From the NCBI GenBank assembly GCA_037176845.1, contig JAYKXP010000014.1:682001-746000 (forward strand): DNA of 64,000 nucleotides, in the 5' to 3' direction. Position numbers and translations under genes: made by a program. Position 1 is the first letter of the stretch, and each line of letters starts with the position of its first letter. Below, in pieces: positions 45,539-59,945 of the stretch. The stretch is from Paramarasmius palmivorus (lineage: Eukaryota; Basidiomycota; Agaricomycetes; Agaricales; Marasmiaceae). The notes below the pieces were generated by a model. The model was given only the letters and a program-made list of their open reading frames with translations, was not told where the DNA came from and searched no databases.

Positions 45539-46168
45539 GGCAGTACAGGTTCAAGTTGTGATTCAGCAAACCCGTGATGGTAAATACATTCCATGGAATT
45601 CTATATACAAGTATAGTATAAATTGAAGCATTGGCTGCTATAGCTATCTGCTGAATAGAAGTCAGTAAGGATGAAGCATGAAATGGTAAATGAAGGGAAA
45701 ATATCAGCAAAAAAGTAGTTGTCGCATGTTGTTGACCCCAGGGCCACCGGCGAGTGACCCCTTTGGTGTGAGGTCAAGAATCGATCGCAAATTACTAGAG
45801 TACCATCATAGAGAAACAAAGTGAAAAGCAAGAGTAAAACTCACCGTGGCCGAATGTAGTTGCAGACGAATGGTGGATATATATTTTCGGAGGGCTTTTA
45901 TACCACGGTCTTTATTTGCCGTTGTTTGTGAGGATGTAAGTGACTGGACGTCACGGTGTACAGCGAAAATTTTTCGAGCCACACATCAGTACATTCGGAC
46001 GCTATGTAAAAAATGCAAACATTCAAAGCATAGAAATGTCTAGGATATACATGAGGGGTATTCCAAGTGTATCAATGTCCCGAAACATAAGGAGCGAGTA
46101 CGATAGCTGTCTGGATACAAATGTAGAGTGTAGGGGAAAAAGTCGTAAAAGTCGTAAACGTAAAGATG
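45539..46168. other. intergenic region, no gene recognised
   Basis: About 630 bases between the UBX gene start and the RSR1 stop, both on the minus strand. Only short open frames without motifs occur. It must contain the UBX gene promoter and the 3' end of RSR1. Confidence 0.45.
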
Positions 46169-47242
46169 CTACATGATAATGCAAGGTCGCTTCTTTGGAG
46201 GCTTTCCCGACGCGGTTTGCTCGGGATACTTCCTACGCATCTGTCGAAGTAAGTCCTCAAAGACGTCCGTGACGTGCCAGTTTCTTTTGGCAGATGTTTC
46301 ATAGAACGGGAGACCCCAGCGTGTGGCAAGGTTCGCAATCGTACTCTGCTGAACTTCTCGTTCATTTGCTAGGTCGGACTTTGTACCAACAACCACGATA
46401 GGAATATCCTTTTTTACGCGGTTAGGACCGATATCTCACCCTGGACCTTTGACGCTTACCTTGTCGCCTCCCTTGATGTGATAAATCTGTTTCCGAAGAT
46501 TGTCCACTTCCTTCAGACTAGCCTCTTGTGTTAAACTAGCGGACGAATGAGTATGGATGTCACGTTCAAAGTCTCGAAACGAGCTTACCTAAATACGAGT
46601 ACAAATCCCTTTCCGGACTAAAAGTCAACCGTCAGCTTAGATACGCTTAGGCACGAATGAAAGGTTCTACGCGCTTTGATATAAACTTCGTTCAGTGTTG
46701 TGAATTGTTCGGTACCCGCGGTGTCAAGAACCTCCAACTGCGATAATGCGTCAGTGAGTCAAACGACAGATGAGGAATGATGAAGTGAAAAAAGCGGGAA
46801 CAGTGGTACGACACGGGGAATGATGGGGTGCGAGGGATCGCTGAGAAACATGAAGGGGACCTACGGAAGAGGACTTTCCGTCTACGGTTAAAGTGTGACG
46901 GTATTGCTCTGCACGGTGCGCTTCAACAATAGGATAAAGAGGTTCCAAATGCCCTCACCCTCAATCTATTTTGTGTATCATATCAAGATCAGTACAGCAC
47001 CCAAATACACCACAGGTGGCCACTCACCGTTGGGTCGTAATGCTCCAGGAAGACATTCTTGACGAACCGTACTAGAAACCCTTCTTTCAATATACGAGCA
47101 AGACGAAATGAACATGAAGATGGACCTGTGAGAGCAGATTTGCCGACACCTCCAGCTATTGGAGAAAAGTGTCAGTGCACGGGGGAACAGGGGCGGGGAA
47201 GACAGGCGTACCTCCAAGAACGACAACGTTGTACTGGACCAT
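46169..47242 (-). CDS. RSR1: Rap/RSR1-type small GTPase
   Basis: Ras-superfamily GTPase of the Rap/Bud1 branch, which marks sites of polarised growth at the plasma membrane in fungi. Exons join to MVQYNVVVLG, GGVGKSALT (P-loop), RFVKNVFLEHYDPT (effector region), LEVLDTAGTEQFTTLNEVYI, VVGTKSDLANERE (G4), YETSAKR (G5) and C-terminal PPKKRPCIIM. The tail CIIM is a CAAX box for prenylation with upstream Lys/Arg. The Thr in DTAGTE, where Ras has Gln, is typical of Rap/RSR1. The family normally starts MREYK; here it is MVQYN. Eight or more short exons with introns down to about 45 nt. It diverges from the cyclophilin gene, with 229 bases between the ATGs. Confidence 0.88.
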
Positions 47243-47471
47243 AGGTCAAACTCGGCAAGGCCGGTCGAGCGCAAAAGAGGCTCAACTCTGTGGCGCAAAT
47301 AGGGCAAGTAGGAAGAACGGGGAGAGATGGATGCTAGGAGAGACCAAAGGTTACCAAAGGTGTACGATCGTGGGAGGAAAACGCATGCTCGGTTTTCATT
47401 TTGATTAGCGGATTCCTCGCGGATTCCCGTCATGAGCGAGCATGAGCGTCTCTTGCTTCTTGACTTGAACC

Positions 47472-48736
47472 ATGGTTCGTCCAAGAGTCTTCTTTGACAT
47501 TACCGTCGGCACTGAACAGCTGGGAAGGTGAGCTATCATCTCACTCGTGTTATTCGGTTACTTATGAAATTGTGATAGAATCATCTTCGAGCTATACAGT
47601 GAGATAGTACCCAAGGTGAGTGCCTACTTTGGTGCACAATTTCTTCTTTGTGTCTTCTGACCACCTGCTTATAGACATGCGAAAAGCAAGTATCATTATT
47701 TCAGTCATCACAAGATTCGTTTCTGATAGAAATAAATAAGCTTTCGAGCCTTGTGTACAGGCGAGAAGGGACAGACTTCGGGGATACCTCTGTATTACAA
47801 GAATTCGATCCTTCACCGATGCATCAAGGACTTCATGATACAGGGAGGCGGTATGTTCCTTGATCTCCATTCCTCGTCCACTTCTGATGGTGTCATAGAT
47901 TTCACAAAGCGTAATGGCACTGGCGGTGAATCAATATATGGCGGCACCTTTGAAGACGAAGACTTGACACAGCCTATCGACTCTGAAGGTCTACTCTGCA
48001 TGGCAAATAAAGGTCCCGACTCGAACGGATCCCAATTTTTCATCACACTACGAGCCTGTCCTCATCTCGATGGCAAGCACGTTGTTTTTGGCAGAGTTCT
48101 CCGAGGCTTTGAAGAAGTCGTGCGAAAGATAGAAAAAGTCCCATGTGACAGCAAGGACAGACCCACTGTACCTGTCATCATCAGCAATTGCGGTGAACTC
48201 GAACTCCGGAAAAAGGGACAACCACCGCCACCTCGTACGTAGCCAGACTACAATGCAGCAACAGTGACTGATGCTTTTCCATAGCAAAAACTGAGAAGCG
48301 GTCGGCCTCATTGTCTGGTTCTGACTCTGAAGAAGAAAGAAAACAATCAAAGCGTCGCTCCCGGCGTTCACGTTCACGTTCAAGATCTGTCGACTCTGAA
48401 GACAAAGAAGAGCGCCGCCGCCGCAAAAAGTCCAAGAGAAAGCACAAGTCGGAAAAGAAAGATCATAAAGAGAAGACACCAGAGGATGTGCCCCATAAGG
48501 AGACTGAAGAGGAATATGACGCACGGCTAGAAAGGGAGGAGAAGGAACGGTTAGAAGAAGCACGGAAACGTGACTTGGAGCGAGTTAAAGCACAGTATGA
48601 GAGTCAGTCTCAGTCTAGTAATGGCATCCGCTATAAAGGTAGATTGTTTCCTGGTTCAGGATGTACATTACTAATACCTCGTGTAGGTCGTGGACGGATG
48701 AAGTACATTGACCCAGACGCGGACCATGGGCGTTAG
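47472..48736 (+). CDS. nuclear cyclophilin with RS-rich tail
   Basis: Peptidyl-prolyl cis-trans isomerase with a spliceosome-type C-terminal extension. The cyclophilin domain runs MVRPRVFFDITVGTEQLGRI, IFELYSEIVPKTCENFRALC, FMIQGGDFTKRNGTGGESIY, LLCMANKGPDSNGSQFFITL and PHLDGKHVVFGRV. The catalytic Arg is conserved (HRCIKDFMIQGG), as are the FFIT and HVVFG pockets. After a Pro run the tail is SGSDSEEERKQSKRRSRRSR and further Arg/Ser/Lys-rich sequence, ending RGRMKYIDPDADHGR. TCEN is encoded by an 11-nt exon (47675-47685) followed by a GC-AG intron (47686-47740). Similar nuclear RS cyclophilins join the spliceosome; that role is inferred. Confidence 0.9.
47675..47685 (+). other. 11-nt micro-exon of the cyclophilin
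   Basis: ACATGCGAAAA lies between TTATAG and a GCAAGT donor. It joins PK to FRALCTGEKG as TCEN, which is the conserved cyclophilin sequence. No other join of the region gives this motif. Confidence 0.85.
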
Positions 48737-48959
48737 CATCTCTTGTACTGAGATCCTCAATTGATTGCTTGGAAGGATATGTACACTTGGAGATTACTTC
48801 TCTACCAATTCTGTAGTAAATAACTCGAGATGTGGCAGTGTCTTTTGTTTATCCTTATTTTTTGTGTGCTAAGCAATTTTCGTGATCCGCACATGCGGTC
48901 CCCATTCCCTTTTCTTCCCCCCCTCACATACCCCTTCCTTTTTTTCGTCAATCCCCAAA

Positions 48960-51632
<2,673 letters not shown>

Positions 51633-51927
51633 TTCTGTTCTCCAGTTCAATCGCTGCCATGTTCCGTATTGCGCTCACGCTTGGATGTTTTGACCACTGT
51701 TGACACCTGTCATCATTCACTCGTTGTGTTCTCGTATAGATGTAGATTCTTATTGTCGTTTGACCTACTGGTCAAGCAATTAATACTATGTGTCCGAGTA
51801 TTGTATGCAATTGCACTAGCGAAACGAGATGTGAGATTGTGTCCAAGGGCTGTGGGAGTACTTTACAAATCATGTTGTGTTTGTACCAAATGGTGTAGCC
51901 ACACAATACTTTCCAACCTCGACCACG

Positions 51928-54076
51928 ATGGACTCACCCAAACGAGCCGGGTCCCCGTCTCCGGGAGCATCAGACGCGAAAAGGCAGAGGCTGTCTGCAG
52001 ACAACGTTTCGCCTGTTGACCCAGAAAATGCTCAAGGAAAACGAAGCGAGCTCGAGCCGATTCAGTCCTCCGACATTGGCAACTTACCACCTGAAGGCCT
52101 TCCTGAGGCGAGGCCAGAAATTGGGGGACGCGTAAAGATGCTCAAAGCAGAGGCAGCAGAGGAAGATGACGGCGGAGATGTGTCCATGGGAGACGGTGCA
52201 GACGACGAGGGCGAATCAGGCGACGAAAACGACGAAGAGGATCCAGCTCAGTTGGAAGCCACGCGTTTGCGGCTGGAGGAGCAGGCTCGCAAATACCTCG
52301 CCGCCCAGACGCACGAAGTCATTATTCCATCCTATTCCGCTTGGTTTGACATATCCAAAATCCATCCTATCGAGAAGCGCGCACTTCCCGAGTTTTTCAA
52401 CTCGAGGAACCGCTCGAAAACGCCAGCCATATACAAGGACTACCGCGACTTCATGATCAACACATATAGGCTCAGACCAGTTGAATACCTTACTGTCACC
52501 GCTTGCAGAAGGAATTTGGCAGGAGATGTCTGCGCTATAATGCGTGTTCATGCGTTTCTGGAGCAATGGGGGTTGATCAACTACCAGGTATGTTTTTCAG
52601 TCCTCTCTCTCTTGAGGCTCGAGCACACACTCATAACAACTCAAACTCAAGGTCGACCCGGACCAACGACCTGCAACACTCGCCCCGCCTTTTACAGGTC
52701 ATTTCCGTGTAATACTTGATACTCCCCGCGGTCTGCAATCCCTTCATCCCGGTACTCGTCCCGCCAATCCTGGCGCAGCAGCCGTCAACGGAGCACAACA
52801 AAAAAGCGAACCAGTCGAAAAGCCTGCCACTGCCTCGCTCGAACTTCGACAAAATATCTACCAAACAACAAATAAATCCTCACGCAGCATCTCTTCCACA
52901 GAGGCCAACACACTTGCTAACGGTGTCAATGGCTCGAGCTCGCGGAGTGTGCTCTATACCTGTGACACCTGTGGGGCTGATTGCACTTCCGTGCGATACC
53001 ACTCTCTCAAAGAGAAAAACTTCGAGCTCTGTGCACCCTGTTACCTCGACGGCCGATTCCCCTCTACCATGTTCAGTGGAGACTTTGTCAAGTTATCGAA
53101 TGCGGTTGTACACGGTGCCACCGACGATGATTGGACAGACCAAGAGCTGTTGTTACTATTGGAAGGTGTTGAGATGTATGACGATGACTGGAGCAAGGTC
53201 GAAGAACATGTTGGTACAAGGACGTCCCAACAATGTATTCGGAAGTTCTTGGAGCTCCCCATTGAAGATCCGTATCTCAACACGGAAGCTTCAATGGGTC
53301 CTCTACGGTTCGGTCGAGTGCCCTTCGATCAGGCGGACAACCCAGTCATGAGTGTTGTCGCATTCCTCGCCGGCGTGGTTGGTCCTGGTGTGGCTGCAGA
53401 AGCAGCCAAGATGGCACTCCATGACCTCACTTCCAAGGAACAAGGCAAAGAAGAGTCGTCAGAGAAGAAAGGGGAGACTGGAGAAGACGAAGATGCTATG
53501 GAGGAGGACGGGAAGGAAAAATCGGCATCGAAGGCAGATACTAGTCAACAAGGGACACCTTCAGCGGACGACATGCCTGTCGATGTAAGCACCAGTGAGG
53601 CGAAACCCAGTGGCTCCGTCAAGGTCCCCCATTCCAAAGTTGTTCGGGCGGCTGATCTTGCACTCAAATCCTCTGCGAAGGCAGCTCAGCAGCTCGCCGA
53701 TGCTGAGGACAACCAGATCCGGAGCACACTTGCCTCGCTCATCAAGCTAACTTTGACGAAGCTCGAGCTCAAGATGTCTCAGTTCGAAGAGCTAGAGGAG
53801 ATACTCGAGGAGGAGAAAAAGGGTCTCGAAAGCGCCAGAATGGCTCTTCATGGCGAGCGACTCAACTTGAAGAAGACGTTGGATTATGTGAAGGGTGAGA
53901 TTGGCAAGTATGGCCAATCAGCACCCAGTACATTGACCAATGCAATGGGCGCAATGACAGCTCCCGGGGCCTTTGGAACAACAGGTCAAGGGACACAGGT
54001 CACAGAGGTGCAGTCTGGATTCATGGAAAATGGGATGGGGCCTTTAGCAGATGGTAATATGTTACCTCTTTCGTGA
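51928..54076 (+). CDS. SWI3/RSC8-type chromatin remodelling subunit
   Basis: Core scaffold of SWI/SNF-family remodellers. Two exons, 51928-52587 and 52652-54076. An acidic disordered N-terminus leads to a SWIRM domain: [73 protein letters not shown]. Next comes a ZZ-like zinc finger ([10 protein letters not shown]...[12 protein letters not shown]). The SANT domain follows: [41 protein letters not shown] conserved [19 protein letters not shown] segment precedes the C-terminal coiled coil used for dimerisation ([20 protein letters not shown]). The presence of a ZZ finger favours RSC8/Ssr-like over yeast SWI3. Confidence 0.92.
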
Positions 54077-54376
54077 TCATTCGACGCTTGTTTTCGCGGA
54101 CCGTTTTTGTACTCGAACCTATCTTATCCTACGAAGTTTTGCTTTTACCATGTAGTTATTCTGTGTCCGTGTTCGTTCGTAGCAAGGTCCCACATGCTAT
54201 AGTTATATCTCCTCTGTAGATCATAGTATAAATTCATCTCGGTAGCTTGAAGGACGGCAGTGCGATTCCCCGGCACATCCTGCTCATGCAGGTCGCGCCT
54301 TGGGCAGTAACCGTTTTCCGTTGGGTTTGGGGTTGTACGTACATATTAGTTTGCAGCGTATCCATTAGCTACATAC
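54077..54376. other. convergent 3' spacer
   Basis: About 300 bases between the SWI3-like gene stop and the stop of the small membrane protein gene. No gene was recognised. Confidence 0.4.
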
Positions 54377-55046
54377 CTATGTTCCTCTGGCCATTTGTAC
54401 TAAATGTATGGTTGATTGCCACCATACCATCATTCCCAAACCCAACACGCCATGCAGAACACCCCAAGCAGTTTCGGGCGTTAACTTGTACCTGAACAGG
54501 GCGGGTTAAGATTGATGGGTAGCGGAGACATTTAGAAGACGTACCCTTCATAGAAAGGGCCGAACGAGATTGGAATGAACCTGGGTGCTTGGAAGAGAAT
54601 GGTGGAGCAAACACTATGATACACGCAGAGCCCAAGTGCCAAAGCTCGCTTCCCAGGGAGAAATTCTTTTGGTATGTTGAGCGCATCCATTTTGGGCAAG
54701 AGCTGCAATGGAGCTCACCAGGTAAAGAGAAACATAGGAAAGAGACGATACACGTCCCGAATATCAGTGCAGAATATAACTGAACGTGATAATAATTAGT
54801 CAACGAGGTAAGTCCTAAAAGGACATAGAAACGCACTTTGAGAAAGACAAGGGTAGTGTTATTCATCTCAAGAAAAGGAAGGCTTGCAGGCGACCATATT
54901 GCCTGGATTGCAACTGGTATCTCGGAAATGATGTGGAGAAGGAAGATTATTGAGCTAACAAACGCAGATTAGAAATAACTTCCTAGAAATTAAGATAGTG
55001 AACTCAACAGAGGGCTACGACCTGCGTTTGCTTGTGGTTGAGACAT
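54377..55046 (-). CDS. small four-helix membrane protein
   Basis: No function recognised. It is found only by joining short exons. MSQPQANAGRSPL leads into SIIFLLHIISEIPVAIQAIW; then MNNTTLVFLK; then LYSALIFGTCIVSFLCFSLP. Next are EFLPGKRALALGLCVYHSVC and ILFQAPRFIPISFGPFYEGY, then KLTPETAWGVLHGVLGLGMM, ending VQMARGT. The third intron (53 nt, acceptor CCAAAAG) is needed to keep frame; reading through it gives an unrelated sequence. The product has about 150 residues and probably four membrane helices, in the style of conserved fungal ER or vacuolar small membrane proteins. The single long open frame here (54369-54866) mixes frames and is not the real product. Confidence 0.7.
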
Positions 55047-55109
55047 GGTTCAAGGTCGTGGTTAATCAACAAAGCGCGTTCTCATGTCGGTGGGAATCAC
55101 GATTGCACA

Positions 55110-57505
55110 TTCGGGCCGGTTACGTTACGAACCGAGAAAATCTATAGGTCTATGGAAAGCAAGTACTAGACACAGATAACGATACAAAAGTAACCTCGTG
55201 AAGACAGCCGTGAGATCAAAACAGATACTGCAAGGAATACGCTGTGAGTCCCGTCATGGAGAAGAACATGATGATATACTGGAGAAATTTAATCAGCAAA
55301 GTAGGAGTAGTGGATCGCAAAATTGAGATACCTGTGGAATCAAAAAAGGTGAAAGATGCTCAACCGTTCCCTGACCGCTGTACACTTGCGTTAGAAAGAC
55401 CTAGTAAGTTCAGGTTCAGTTGAATACTGGGGGGCTGTGCGGCAATTCATAATCATACCTGTGCTGTCGCCGCAGGGAGGCAAGAAAAGAAACTAATGAC
55501 GAACCAATGTCAGCAGGAAAAGGTAAATCTCCGAAAAGATTGGATTTACATGCAGACAAACTGGACCACCTTGTCTTCCGGGTCAATGACCCCAGCGTGT
55601 ACAAGCCCTTGAGTAATAAGTACTCCCATTATAGGCAAAATGATCATTTTCCCTATAGCGAGACTGAGGATGGCACCAATCGGAAGCGATCTCCAATCCC
55701 CTCGGGGTATATGCAACCGTGCAAGGGCAGAGCCCAAGCCGATTAAGCCAAGAGGAACGGAAGCAGCCCCCATAAATTGCGCAAAGTCAATTATGAATGC
55801 TAAAGGAGGTTGATGATCTGGAGCATTGGGGATGCCAGATCCTGAGGTCTCTACAAAGAGACCTTTTAACTGCGGTATCAGCGCAATTGGAAAGGAAATG
55901 AGAATGGAGAGCGACGCTGGTGTCAAGGCTGATTTGACGGCAGTTTTCACGGTGTTCGACGCTTTATGCAGTCGAGGATGACATCGTGCTTTGCTTTGTT
56001 CTAGCTCGGGAGGTGATTGTACCTTATTTATGAATAATATTGGCTCGGGAAGATTATCCAGTGTGGCTGTCACTGTAGGGACTGGCGAGACGTATCTCTC
56101 CGTAGTAGCCGGAGAGACCACACTTTCCGTAGGGACAGCTGTTGTACCATCGTCGTAAGAGAACACATGCTTGTTATGGCTGGTTCTAGGACCTTGAGGC
56201 GTAAGCTGCTGTTCCTCTTTAGGCTCTGCTTCGATCTGGGGTGCTTGAACTTCGGGATCTTGACGTTTTTCGGGAAGTCTTCGTCTTCGGGGCTTCCTGG
56301 ATAAGCAGGAGATCATAGTACGTCTTTTTTCTCGCATTGCTTCGCGTAGCTCGTCCGGTTCGACGTCCGGACCAACAAAATCTTTGGCGACCCACAGATG
56401 ACCACCCAACGGAAATAAGGTAACCTAAATAGGTGACAAGTCAACGCGAGCTCTTCGAGTGTTGCACAAACATTCCCACCTGACTTACAAGGACGAAAGC
56501 TGATATGTAAGCCACAGCCAACGTTTGTGTCCCAGCGAACGGAGCTGCACTCGTCAGACTCATGATTACGGAGGTAGCTGTTGGGAACCAAAGTGTCAGT
56601 CTCCATATGTATGTGCGGGAGGTCCAACTAACGTATGTCGCCCGTATTGCCCCATCCGCCGGCGACAAGAATGCCGTATCGAAAGCGATGGGGGACCCAG
56701 AAAAACTGTTTGGTGATCCAGGCAAACCCAATGCCAATAGCACCGTACAAAAATGCGACCAGGGTAAGAGGACCTACGTGACAAGGATGAGCCAGAGAAA
56801 ACATGGTGAATTACAATCATCGAATGTACCGATAGCGCCAACGTTGTCTGGTGTGAATGCTGGTACCATCTTTGAGAACATGAGGCAGGGCAAGGCGACA
56901 TTCTGTCGTAGGCAGTGGGTGTGAATGTAGCACTAACTAACCAACTAACATACCAGCATTATTTGTCCCAAGCTCCTAGCGGCGACTGTAGGGAAGAGGT
57001 CGGCCTTCGTGACAATGAAGCCGCATGTCACGCATAAAATGCTGTGAAAATTGTTTGACACGATTAGACCTTCCTATAAGGCAAAACTTGAAGAGTCGAC
57101 GCACAGTCGTAACAAAGGCCTGAGAGAGATCCATATGAGTGTCCCAGTGGATGTCATGGCGAAATTGCTAGGAGCAAGTGGTGATGTTTGAAAGTCGTCA
57201 AAGATGAGCGAAAAAGTCAGCAGCGCATGAAAAGCCAAGTTGGGGACGAAAGAAAGGATGGAGTAAGATGTCGTCGCTCTTAAAGACCCCCAAAAATTGG
57301 GCACCTAATTTCCATCGGCAGACCATTTGATTAGATGATTCGTGCCTTCGAACCCGTGCCTAGACAGGTGGATATGCAAAGTTTTCCGGAAGTTTGGAGG
57401 GTTGGTTGATACAGCCTATTGAAGCACTAGGTTGGATTTCTACGTGATAGACCACCTGCTTGTGGGCTTGGGAGCGGAAAGAAAGCCGTATTCAGAATGA
57501 CAGTT
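55110..57505 (-). repeat. tandem duplication unit A (carrier locus)
   Basis: The whole carrier gene with its flanks is repeated at about 57550-59945, offset by about 2.44 kb and in the same orientation. Near-identical 3' flank blocks (TATAGGTCTATGGAAAGCAAG, CACAGATAACGATACA) and similar 5' flank blocks (GGAGCGGAAAGAAAGC, ATCGGCAGACC) mark the limits. Confidence 0.8.
55216..57157 (-). CDS. ECM3/PIN-like auxin efflux carrier family transporter, copy 1
   Basis: Membrane transporter of the auxin efflux carrier (bile/arsenite/riboflavin transporter) clan; the fungal branch (ECM3-like) has no firmly known substrate. It starts MTSTGTLIWISLRPLLRL and continues CGFIVTKADLFPTVAARSLG. The N-terminal helix bundle includes NVALPCLMFSKMVPAFTPDN (the NPxxL-type discontinuous helix region) and WVPHRFRYGILVAGGWGNWG. 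A long charged cytosolic loop follows (about 55960-56400). The C-terminal bundle has LTPASLSILISFPIALIPQL, APDHQPPLAFIIDFAQFMGA, SVPLGLIGLGSALARL and IFFSCLPAATAQVFLTQVYS, ending YSLQYLF. Around ten exons. Very similar to the next copy; the bundles are nearly identical and the loop has diverged most. Confidence 0.85.
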
Positions 57506-57655
57506 CACGGTCCTGGTTGAATTGTTGAAGTTGATGTCACGATCGTGCATCCGGGCCGGTCACGTTACGAGTCGGGAAAATCTATAGGTCTATGGAAAGC
57601 AAGCACTAGACACAGATAACGATACAGAAGTAACCTCATGGATACAGTGGTGAAA
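57158..57655. other. spacer between carrier copies
   Basis: About 500 bases: the promoter region of copy 1 (similar to 59597-59950) followed by the 3' flank of copy 2 (similar to 55110-55215). The junction of the tandem duplication lies at about 57505-57550. No gene was seen. Confidence 0.45.
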
Positions 57656-59945
57656 TCAAAAAAGATACTGCAAGGAATACGCTGTGAGCCCCGTCATAGA
57701 GAAGAACATGATGATATACTGGAGAGATTTGATCAGTAAAGTATGAACAGTGGATGCGCAAAAACCGAGTGCTTACCTGTGGAATTAGAAAAGGTGAAAG
57801 ATGCTCGGCCGTTCCCTGACCGCTGTACACTTGCGTCAGGAAGACCTAGTGGGTTCAAGTTCAGAATACTGGAGTACTGGGCGGCGATTCACATCATACT
57901 TGTGTTGTCGCCGTAGGGAGGCAAGAAAAGAAGCTACAAACGAAGCAATGTCAGCAGACAAGTAATCAGTCAAAGAAAAGGCTTGACTTACATGCAGACA
58001 AACTGGACCACCTTGTCTTCCGGGTTTATAATCCTAGCGTGTACGAGTCCTTGAGTGATAAGTACTCCCAGTATAGGCGAAATGATCATTTTCCCTATAG
58101 CGAGGCTGAGGATGGCACCAACTGGAAGCTTCCTCCAATCCCCTCGGGGTATATGCAATCGTGCAAGGGCAGATCCCAAGCCGATTAAGCCAAGAGGAAC
58201 GGAAGCAGCCCCCATAAATTGCGCGAAGTCAATTATGAATGCTAAAGGAGGTTGATGATCTGGGGCATTGGGGATGCCAGATCCTGAGGTCTCTACAAAG
58301 AGACCTTTTAACTGCGGTATCAGCGCAATTGGAAAGGAAATGAGAATGGAGAGCGACGCTGGCGTCAAAGCTGATTTGATGGCAGTCTTCACCGTGCTCA
58401 GCGCTTGTCGTAGTCGAGGATGCCGTTGAGGTGTTTTGCTACTTTCTGATTCGAAGGGTGACTCTAGTTTGTTCGTAGGCATTACTGGCTCGGGATGATT
58501 ATCCATTGTAGCTGTTACTGTAGGGGCTGGTGAGATGTATCTCTCCGTAGGAGCCGGAGAAATCACGCCCTCCGTAGGGACAGCCGTTGTACCATCGTCG
58601 TAAAAAGACACGTGCTTATTATGCCGAGGTCTAGGACCTTGAGGCGTGGATTGCTGTTCATCTTTATGCGCTGTTTCGGTTTTGGGTGCTTGAATCTCAG
58701 GGTCTTGACGTTTTTCCTGCAGTCTTGGTCTTCTGAACAAGCAGGAAAACATAGCACGCCTCTTTCCTTGCATTGCCTCGCGCAGCTCGTCCGGTTCGAC
58801 GTCCGGACCGACGAAATCTTTGGCGACCCATAGATGACCACCCAACGGAAATAAGGTGATCTAGTTAGGGAGAAATCAATGCGGGCCCCTTGAGTACCAC
58901 ATGAACATTCTCACCAAGTAAACGAGAATGAAAACCGAGATATAAGCCACAGCCAACGTTTGGTCTTGTGTCCCACCGAACGGGGCTGCGCCCGTCAAAC
59001 TCATGATCACAGAAGTAGCTGGTGGGAACCAGAAGGTGAGTCTCTGCCTGGATACACGGGAGGTCCGACTGACGTATGTCACCCCAATTACCCCATCCAC
59101 CGGCGACGAGAATGCCATATCGAAAGCGATGGGGGACCCAGAAGAATCGTTTGGTGATCCAGGCAGACCCTATACCGATAGCACCGTAGAGAAATGCTAC
59201 CAGGGTAATGGGACCTGCGTAACGGAATGTGTCAGAAGAAACATGGGAGATTAAGTATAACCATCCGACGTACCGATAGCACCAACATTGTCTGGTGTGA
59301 ATGCTGGTACCATTTTCGAAAACATGAGGCAAGGCATAGTGATGTTCTGCCATGAGGAGTGGGTGTGGGATGTAGGACCAACCAGACAAGTTACGTACTA
59401 GCATTATCTGTCCCAAGCTCCTAGCAGCAACTGTAGGGAAGAGGTCGGCCTTCGTAACAATGAATCCACATGCCGTGCATAAAACTCTGTGAAAACCAAT
59501 TAGTACAATTAATCCATCCTGCAGGGCAAAACAGTCGACTCACAGTCGTAACAGAGGCCTGAGAGAGATCCATATGAGTGTACCAGCGGATGTCATGTCG
59601 GGATTGGTACGAGCAAGTGGTACTGATGTTTGAAGGGCGTCGAACAACAGTGAGAGTCGTCAACGGCGCATGAGACCTCGAGGTAAAAGAGTCGTGGACG
59701 AGAAAAAGAACGAAAGATATCGTCGTTGTCGAGAGACCCTTAAAAATTGCACGCCCAATTTCCGTCGGCAGACCGCTGAAAGTATTTGTTTGATCGATGA
59801 CTCGTGCCCCCAAACTGGTGCCTCAAGTGGATATGTCACTGTGAAGTTTCCCGGGAGTTTTGAGGGAAAACCATAGCTGATACAGCCTTTGGAACTCTGC
59901 ATGATATGTCACCTATTTGTGGTCTTGGAAGCGGAAAGAAAGCTG
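57550..59945 (-). repeat. tandem duplication unit B (carrier locus)
   Basis: Second copy of the unit at about 55110-57505. Both copies look intact, so the duplication is recent or under selection. Confidence 0.8.
57656..59596 (-). CDS. ECM3/PIN-like auxin efflux carrier family transporter, copy 2
   Basis: Tandem partner of the carrier at 55216-57157 with the same start (MTSAGTLIWISLRPLLRL), exon pattern and end (YLF). The first bundle includes ITLVAFLYGAIGIGSAWITK and FWVPHRFRYGILVAGGWGNW. The loop starts GGHLWVAKDFVGPDVEPDEL. The C-terminal bundle repeats ALTPASLSILISFPIALIPQ and FAQFMGAASVPLGLIGLGSA almost unchanged, while the loop carries substitutions and small indels (for example HKDEQQSTPQG versus PKEEQQLTPQG). 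The pattern suggests constraint on the membrane core and relaxed or diverging regulation in the loop. Substrate unknown. Confidence 0.85.

Noticed and set aside
54369..54866. 165-codon open frame (-) as a protein
   Set aside because: It reads through introns of the small membrane protein and switches frame; the spliced model gives a coherent product.
57340..57365. tRNA-like TTCGAACCC box
   Set aside because: No matching A box, acceptor stem or clover-leaf could be built around it.
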